NCBI GenBank assembly: GCA_964484065.1
Contig: CAZAEW010000002.1
Span: forward strand, 260,690 to 324,689
From: JAEVLT01 sp964484065
GTDB lineage: Bacteria; Bacillota; Bacilli; Bacillales; Cytobacillaceae
Direction: 5' to 3'
DNA length: 64,000 nucleotides
Positions within the stretch are counted from its first letter, which is position 1, and each line of letters opens with the position of its first letter. The translations under genes were made by a program, and so were the position numbers. Of this stretch, positions 60,680-64,000 are shown one piece after another. Under the pieces are notes generated by a model. That model was not told where the DNA came from, searched no databases, and saw only the letters and a list, made by a program, of their open reading frames with translations.

Positions 60680-60758
60680 ACGTTAAGAATAAAAAGGCTA
60701 TAATGTAAATAGGGTATTAAAGACAAATTGAAGCCGAAAAAGAATTAAGGGTGAAAAA

Positions 60759-61916
60759 ATGGGTAAATATGAATTGGTTGCCACTGCTGCGATGGGACTT
60801 GAAGCGTTAGTAGCGAAAGAGGTTCGCTCCCTTGGCTATGAGTGTAAGGTGGAAAATGGAAGAGTTAGTTTTGAAGGAGACGAATCTGCAATTGCTCGTT
60901 GTAATATGTGGCTGCGCACCGCAGCAAGAATCAAAATAAAAGTCGGTGAATTCAAAGCCTATAGCTTTGATGAACTGTTTGAAAAAACAAAAAGCCTGCC
61001 ATGGGAGAAATATTTACCGGAAGATGCGGAATTTCCCGTAACAGGCAAATCAGTAAAATCAAAATTGTTTAGTATTTCCGATTGCCAGGCCATTGTAAAA
61101 AAAGCAATCGTCGAACGAATGAAAACGTATTATAAGCGCAACACTTGGTTTGAGGAAAATGGACCTTTATTTAAACTAGAAGTCTCATTGCTAAAAGATG
61201 TTGCTACAATCACGATTGATACAAGCGGGCTGGGGCTTCATAAACGCGGTTATCGTGCCGACCAAGGCGGAGCGCCCCTTAAGGAGACGCTTGCAGCAGC
61301 CATGATTATGCTGACTAATTGGAATCCGGAGCGCCCTTTTTGGGATCCGTTTTGCGGATCCGGGACTATTCCGATTGAAGCTGCATTAATTGGACAAAAT
61401 ATCGCGCCCGGCTTTAACCGGGAGTTTGTATCAGAAGGCTGGGGATGGATCCCGAAAAAGGTTTGGGAACAGGCTCGACTTGAAGCGGAAGACCTTGCAA
61501 AATACGACCAGCCACTCGACATAACGGGAAGTGATATTGACCACCGTATGGTGAAAATTGCCCAAGAAAATGCCTTTGAAGCTGGATTCGGCGATATGAT
61601 CAATTTTAAGCAAATGCAGGTTCAGGATTTTTCCAGCAAAAAAGAATACGGTGTGATTGTCGGAAATCCTCCTTATGGGGAAAGATTAGGAGAAAAGAGT
61701 GCGGTTGAACAAATGTACCGAGAAATGGGTCAGACATTTGCTTCATTGGACACTTGGTCCATATATATTCTAACTTCTAACGAAAATTTTGAAGAGTTGT
61801 ACGGAAAACAAGCTACAAAAAAGAGAAAACTTTTTAATGGATTTATCCGCACAGATCTTTATCAATTTTGGGGTAAAAGGCCGCCCCGGGAGGAAAAAAG
61901 TGAAAATAGGGATTGA
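60759..61916 (+). CDS. ypsC: THUMP-domain rRNA methyltransferase (YpsC, RlmL-like)
   Basis: S-adenosylmethionine-dependent RNA methyltransferase of 385 residues, related to RlmL N2-guanine methyltransferases of 23S rRNA. The N-terminal ferredoxin-like/THUMP part (about 1-155) begins YELVATAAMGLEALVAKEVRSLGYE. The catalytic domain has DPFCGSGTIPIEAALI as SAM motif and NPPYGERLG as the catalytic NPPY. ATG follows AAGGGTG. The exact target base is not shown by the sequence. It follows rnpB as in B. subtilis. Confidence 0.93.
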   Translation: MGKYELVATAAMGLEALVAKEVRSLGYECKVENGRVSFEGDESAIARCNMWLRTAARIKIKVGEFKAYSFDELFEKTKSLPWEKYLPEDAEFPVTGKSVKSKLFSISDCQAIVKKAIVERMKTYYKRNTWFEENGPLFKLEVSLLKDVATITIDTSGLGLHKRGYRADQGGAPLKETLAAAMIMLTNWNPERPFWDPFCGSGTIPIEAALIGQNIAPGFNREFVSEGWGWIPKKVWEQARLEAEDLAKYDQPLDITGSDIDHRMVKIAQENAFEAGFGDMINFKQMQVQDFSSKKEYGVIVGNPPYGERLGEKSAVEQMYREMGQTFASLDTWSIYILTSNENFEELYGKQATKKRKLFNGFIRTDLYQFWGKRPPREEKSENRD

Positions 61917-61965
61917 CAGCAGGATTTATTAAATAAATGAATTCAAATCAATAAATGATGCAATA

Positions 61966-61998
61966 GCAGCGTCTATACTAAAGGCGCTGTTCTTTTTG
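61966..61998 (+). terminator. Terminator after ypsC
   Basis: CAGCG pairs with CGCTG around a 13-base loop, followed by TTCTTTTT. The stem is short. Confidence 0.55.
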
Positions 61999-62018
61999 CC
62001 TTTTTAGGAGGGGATTTA

Positions 62019-63932
62019 ATGAATAATCGACTGCCATTTACAATTTCGAAAACGGAATCATTCTATGAAAAGCTAAGCGAGTGGATAGGAGATATTTTTT
62101 ATGATATTTTGCCTGAAGCGGGCTTCGAACTGCGAGACGAACAAATCTTTATGGCGTTTCAGCTCGAAAAAGCGTTTAAAGAAAAAAAGACGATGTTTGC
62201 TGAAGCTGGAGTGGGAACAGGAAAAACGCTCGCTTATCTGCTTTACGCTATTTCATTTGCCCGATATACGAACAAGCCTGCCATTATTGCTTGCGCCGAT
62301 GAAACGTTAATAGAACAGTTAGTAAAAAAAGAAGGCGATATTGCCAAGTTGGAAAAGATATTGGGTCTAAATATAGATGTCCGTTTGGCCAAATCAAGAG
62401 ATCAATACTTGTGCCTACAAAAGTTGGAGAAGGGACGATTTTTGGATGACGCTGAAGAAATCGAACCCGTCTACATGTCGCTGCCTGAGTTTGTTCATTC
62501 TGGATCTTCGATGCAGTCATTTGAAAAGTATGGTGATCGCAGAGAGTATCCTGATCTTTCCGATGAAATATGGACAAAAATCGGCTGGGATTCCTTGCAG
62601 GATTGCTTTTCCTGTGAACGGAGGCATCGCTGCGGTCTGACATTGCATCGTGAATTTTACCGGCGGGCAAAGGATTTGATTATTTGTTCACATGATTTTT
62701 ATATGGAACATATTTGGACAAAAGAATCAAGAAAACGGGAAGGGCAGCTTCCGCTTTTACCTGAGCACTCTTCGGTGGTGTTTGATGAGGGACATTTATT
62801 GGAATATGCCTGCCAAAAAGCATTGAGTTATCGCTTTAATGAACAAACCTTGGATTCTCTCTTAACAAAATTGATGGAAAATAACGTTCGGGATGAGACA
62901 CTCTACACAATTGAAGATGTTCTTTCCAAAAACGAGCAATTTTTTACTGCTGTTTCACAATTTTCCTATTCTGTGGAAGGTTCCGATAAACAGTTTGTTA
63001 AGAAGCAATCCTTTCTGATAAAAATGGGCAGAGAATTACTTGAACTCCTGACAAAGCTGGAAGAAGAGCTTGTTTTTGACAGTGAACTCTATGTTGTCAA
63101 CGATTACGACCTTAAAATTGTGGAAGAATACTTAGAGCAAATCACCTATTCTCTTGGCTTATTTCTTAAGACCGTAAACGGGATCGTCTGGTTTGAGGAC
63201 CGTGAAGGGGACCGGACACTTGTGATTATGCCGAAAATGGTGCAAGAAGTGATGAGGGATGAAGTTTTTAACCTGAAAAAGCCATATGTTTTTTCTTCAG
63301 CCACATTATCGAACCAAGGCTCGTTTGAGTATATTGCGAAAAGTCTGGGAATAAGTGAATATGTGTCATTTTCAGTTGCTTCACCGTTTGATTATGAAGA
63401 AATGATGGAGGTATTTCTTCCCTCTTTTCCTGATCCAAAAGCCAAAGCGGATTATGTCGTTGAACAAATAAAAAAATCGGAAGGCCGCGCGCTTATTTTG
63501 GTTTCACAAAAGCAAGAATTATCCTTATTAAAGGAAAGACTTGCCGGGGAGTGGAATCATCCCGTTTATTTCGAAGGGGATGCCGAAATCAGCAGGCTTG
63601 TGTCAAATTTCCAAAATAATGAACATGCCGTGCTGGCTGCCATGAATCTATGGGAAGGATTGGATATTCCCGGACGCTCTCTTGAGAATGTCATCATCTA
63701 CTCTCTGCCATTTCCACCCAATGATCCAGTTTTTAATGCGAAAAGGGAAGGATTGCAAAATCCATTTGAAGAAGTGGATTTGCCTTATATGATCCTTCGC
63801 CTCCGGCAGGGAATCGGGCGTTTGATAAGAAGCCAAGAAGATCGCGGGACTGTTCATATCCTAACGGAAAAGGGTATGGATAGAAATGTATTAGATCATA
63901 TTATCAGGGTTCTCCCTGTGAAACCGAACTAA
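62019..63932 (+). CDS. ypvA: DinG/XPD-like ATP-dependent helicase YpvA
   Basis: A 637-residue superfamily 2 helicase of the XPD/DinG type. Walker A is AGVGTGKTLAYLL (about residue 68), the DEAH box reads VFDEGH, then SATL and the C-terminal QGIGRLIRSQEDRG. Unlike DinG in this window it has no exonuclease domain, but cysteines at YLCLQK and CFSCERRHRC fit the four ligands of an XPD-type [4Fe-4S] cluster, so it is likely a true helicase. ATG follows AGGAGGGGA. A terminator follows directly. Confidence 0.94.
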   Translation: MNNRLPFTISKTESFYEKLSEWIGDIFYDILPEAGFELRDEQIFMAFQLEKAFKEKKTMFAEAGVGTGKTLAYLLYAISFARYTNKPAIIACADETLIEQLVKKEGDIAKLEKILGLNIDVRLAKSRDQYLCLQKLEKGRFLDDAEEIEPVYMSLPEFVHSGSSMQSFEKYGDRREYPDLSDEIWTKIGWDSLQDCFSCERRHRCGLTLHREFYRRAKDLIICSHDFYMEHIWTKESRKREGQLPLLPEHSSVVFDEGHLLEYACQKALSYRFNEQTLDSLLTKLMENNVRDETLYTIEDVLSKNEQFFTAVSQFSYSVEGSDKQFVKKQSFLIKMGRELLELLTKLEEELVFDSELYVVNDYDLKIVEEYLEQITYSLGLFLKTVNGIVWFEDREGDRTLVIMPKMVQEVMRDEVFNLKKPYVFSSATLSNQGSFEYIAKSLGISEYVSFSVASPFDYEEMMEVFLPSFPDPKAKADYVVEQIKKSEGRALILVSQKQELSLLKERLAGEWNHPVYFEGDAEISRLVSNFQNNEHAVLAAMNLWEGLDIPGRSLENVIIYSLPFPPNDPVFNAKREGLQNPFEEVDLPYMILRLRQGIGRLIRSQEDRGTVHILTEKGMDRNVLDHIIRVLPVKPN

Positions 63933-63935
63933 TGA

Positions 63936-63967
63936 AAGGACCTGGCAATCAGCCAGGTCCTTTTTTT
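63936..63967 (+). terminator. Terminator after ypvA
   Basis: GGACCTGGC pairs perfectly with GCCAGGTCC around AATCA, followed by seven T residues. Confidence 0.95.
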
Positions 63968-64000
63968 AGCCGATAGCGAAAGTTATACTTTCCTATCAGG

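Overview
This window is a chromosomal segment of an endospore-forming Bacillaceae bacterium (Bacillus in the broad sense). Gene order and protein sequence follow the Bacillus subtilis cmk-der-spoIVA-aro-qcr-dapB-panBCD-dinG-ponA-mrfAB-gpsB-rnpB region closely. AT-rich intergenic DNA, strong GGAGG ribosome binding sites, frequent TTG/GTG starts, sporulation genes (spoIVA, ypjB, sspM, cotD) and an RNase P RNA of the Bacillus type support this. No phage, insertion sequence, CRISPR array, tRNA or rRNA was seen.

Layout. 1-7.4 kb: cmk-plsC, the S1-domain protein gene, fni, the tiny ypzI (minus), yphA, der and gpsA (nucleotide, phospholipid, isoprenoid and ribosome-assembly functions). 7.7-16.2 kb: yphE, lipoprotein yphF, spoIVA, hbs, folE-mtrB (TRAP), the menaquinone side-chain cluster hepS-menG-hepT, ndk and cheR. 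16.4-22.6 kb: the aromatic supraoperon aroC-aroB-aroH-hisC-tyrA-aroA, without the trp genes that lie between aroH and hisC in B. subtilis. 22.9-30.6 kb: ypiA-ypiB-ypiF, the menaquinol:cytochrome c reductase genes qcrABC, ypjA, ypjB, a zinc metallopeptidase and ypjC. 30.8-38.8 kb: one dense run mazG-dapB-mgsA-bshB1-bshA-cca-birA, then a structured leader and panBCD. 38.9-49 kb: dinG, ypmA, ypmB, aspB, dnaD, nth, ypoC, and recU-ponA on the minus strand. 49-54.5 kb is more accessory: yppC, sspM, an unrecognised 95-residue protein, yppF, yppG, an Hsp20 protein, a short-form hybrid cluster protein (hcp) and a convergent Crp/Fnr regulator. 54.7-64 kb: mrfA-mrfB, a tiny membrane peptide, a GC-rich repeat, cotD, ypsA, gpsB, rnpB, an rRNA methyltransferase and the DinG-like helicase ypvA.

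How the genes work together. Chorismate made by aroA/B/C feeds tyrosine/phenylalanine synthesis here (aroH, tyrA, hisC) and menaquinone synthesis. HepS/HepT make the heptaprenyl tail, MenG methylates the ring, and QcrABC oxidises the finished menaquinol. fni supplies isoprenoid units. BshA/BshB1 carry out two steps of bacillithiol synthesis, while MgsA and DapB act in methylglyoxal and lysine/diaminopimelate metabolism. RecU, Nth, MrfA/MrfB, DinG and YpvA form a loose DNA-repair theme.

Most notable non-textbook points: (1) a panB leader with a pan-motif-like hairpin and mutually exclusive terminator/antiterminator pairings; (2) a short Hcp with a TGTGA-N6-TCACT site upstream, next to a cysteine-free Crp/Fnr protein with CRP-like DNA-reading residues; (3) a LexA-like box in the mrfAB promoter region; (4) TRAP retained while the trp genes are missing from the supraoperon; (5) a GC-rich, hairpin-rich intergenic repeat before cotD. 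Several genes under 60 codons (ypzI, ypmA, sspM, a 31-residue membrane peptide) were found by reading the sequence directly. All family assignments are from sequence recognition; no database search was run.
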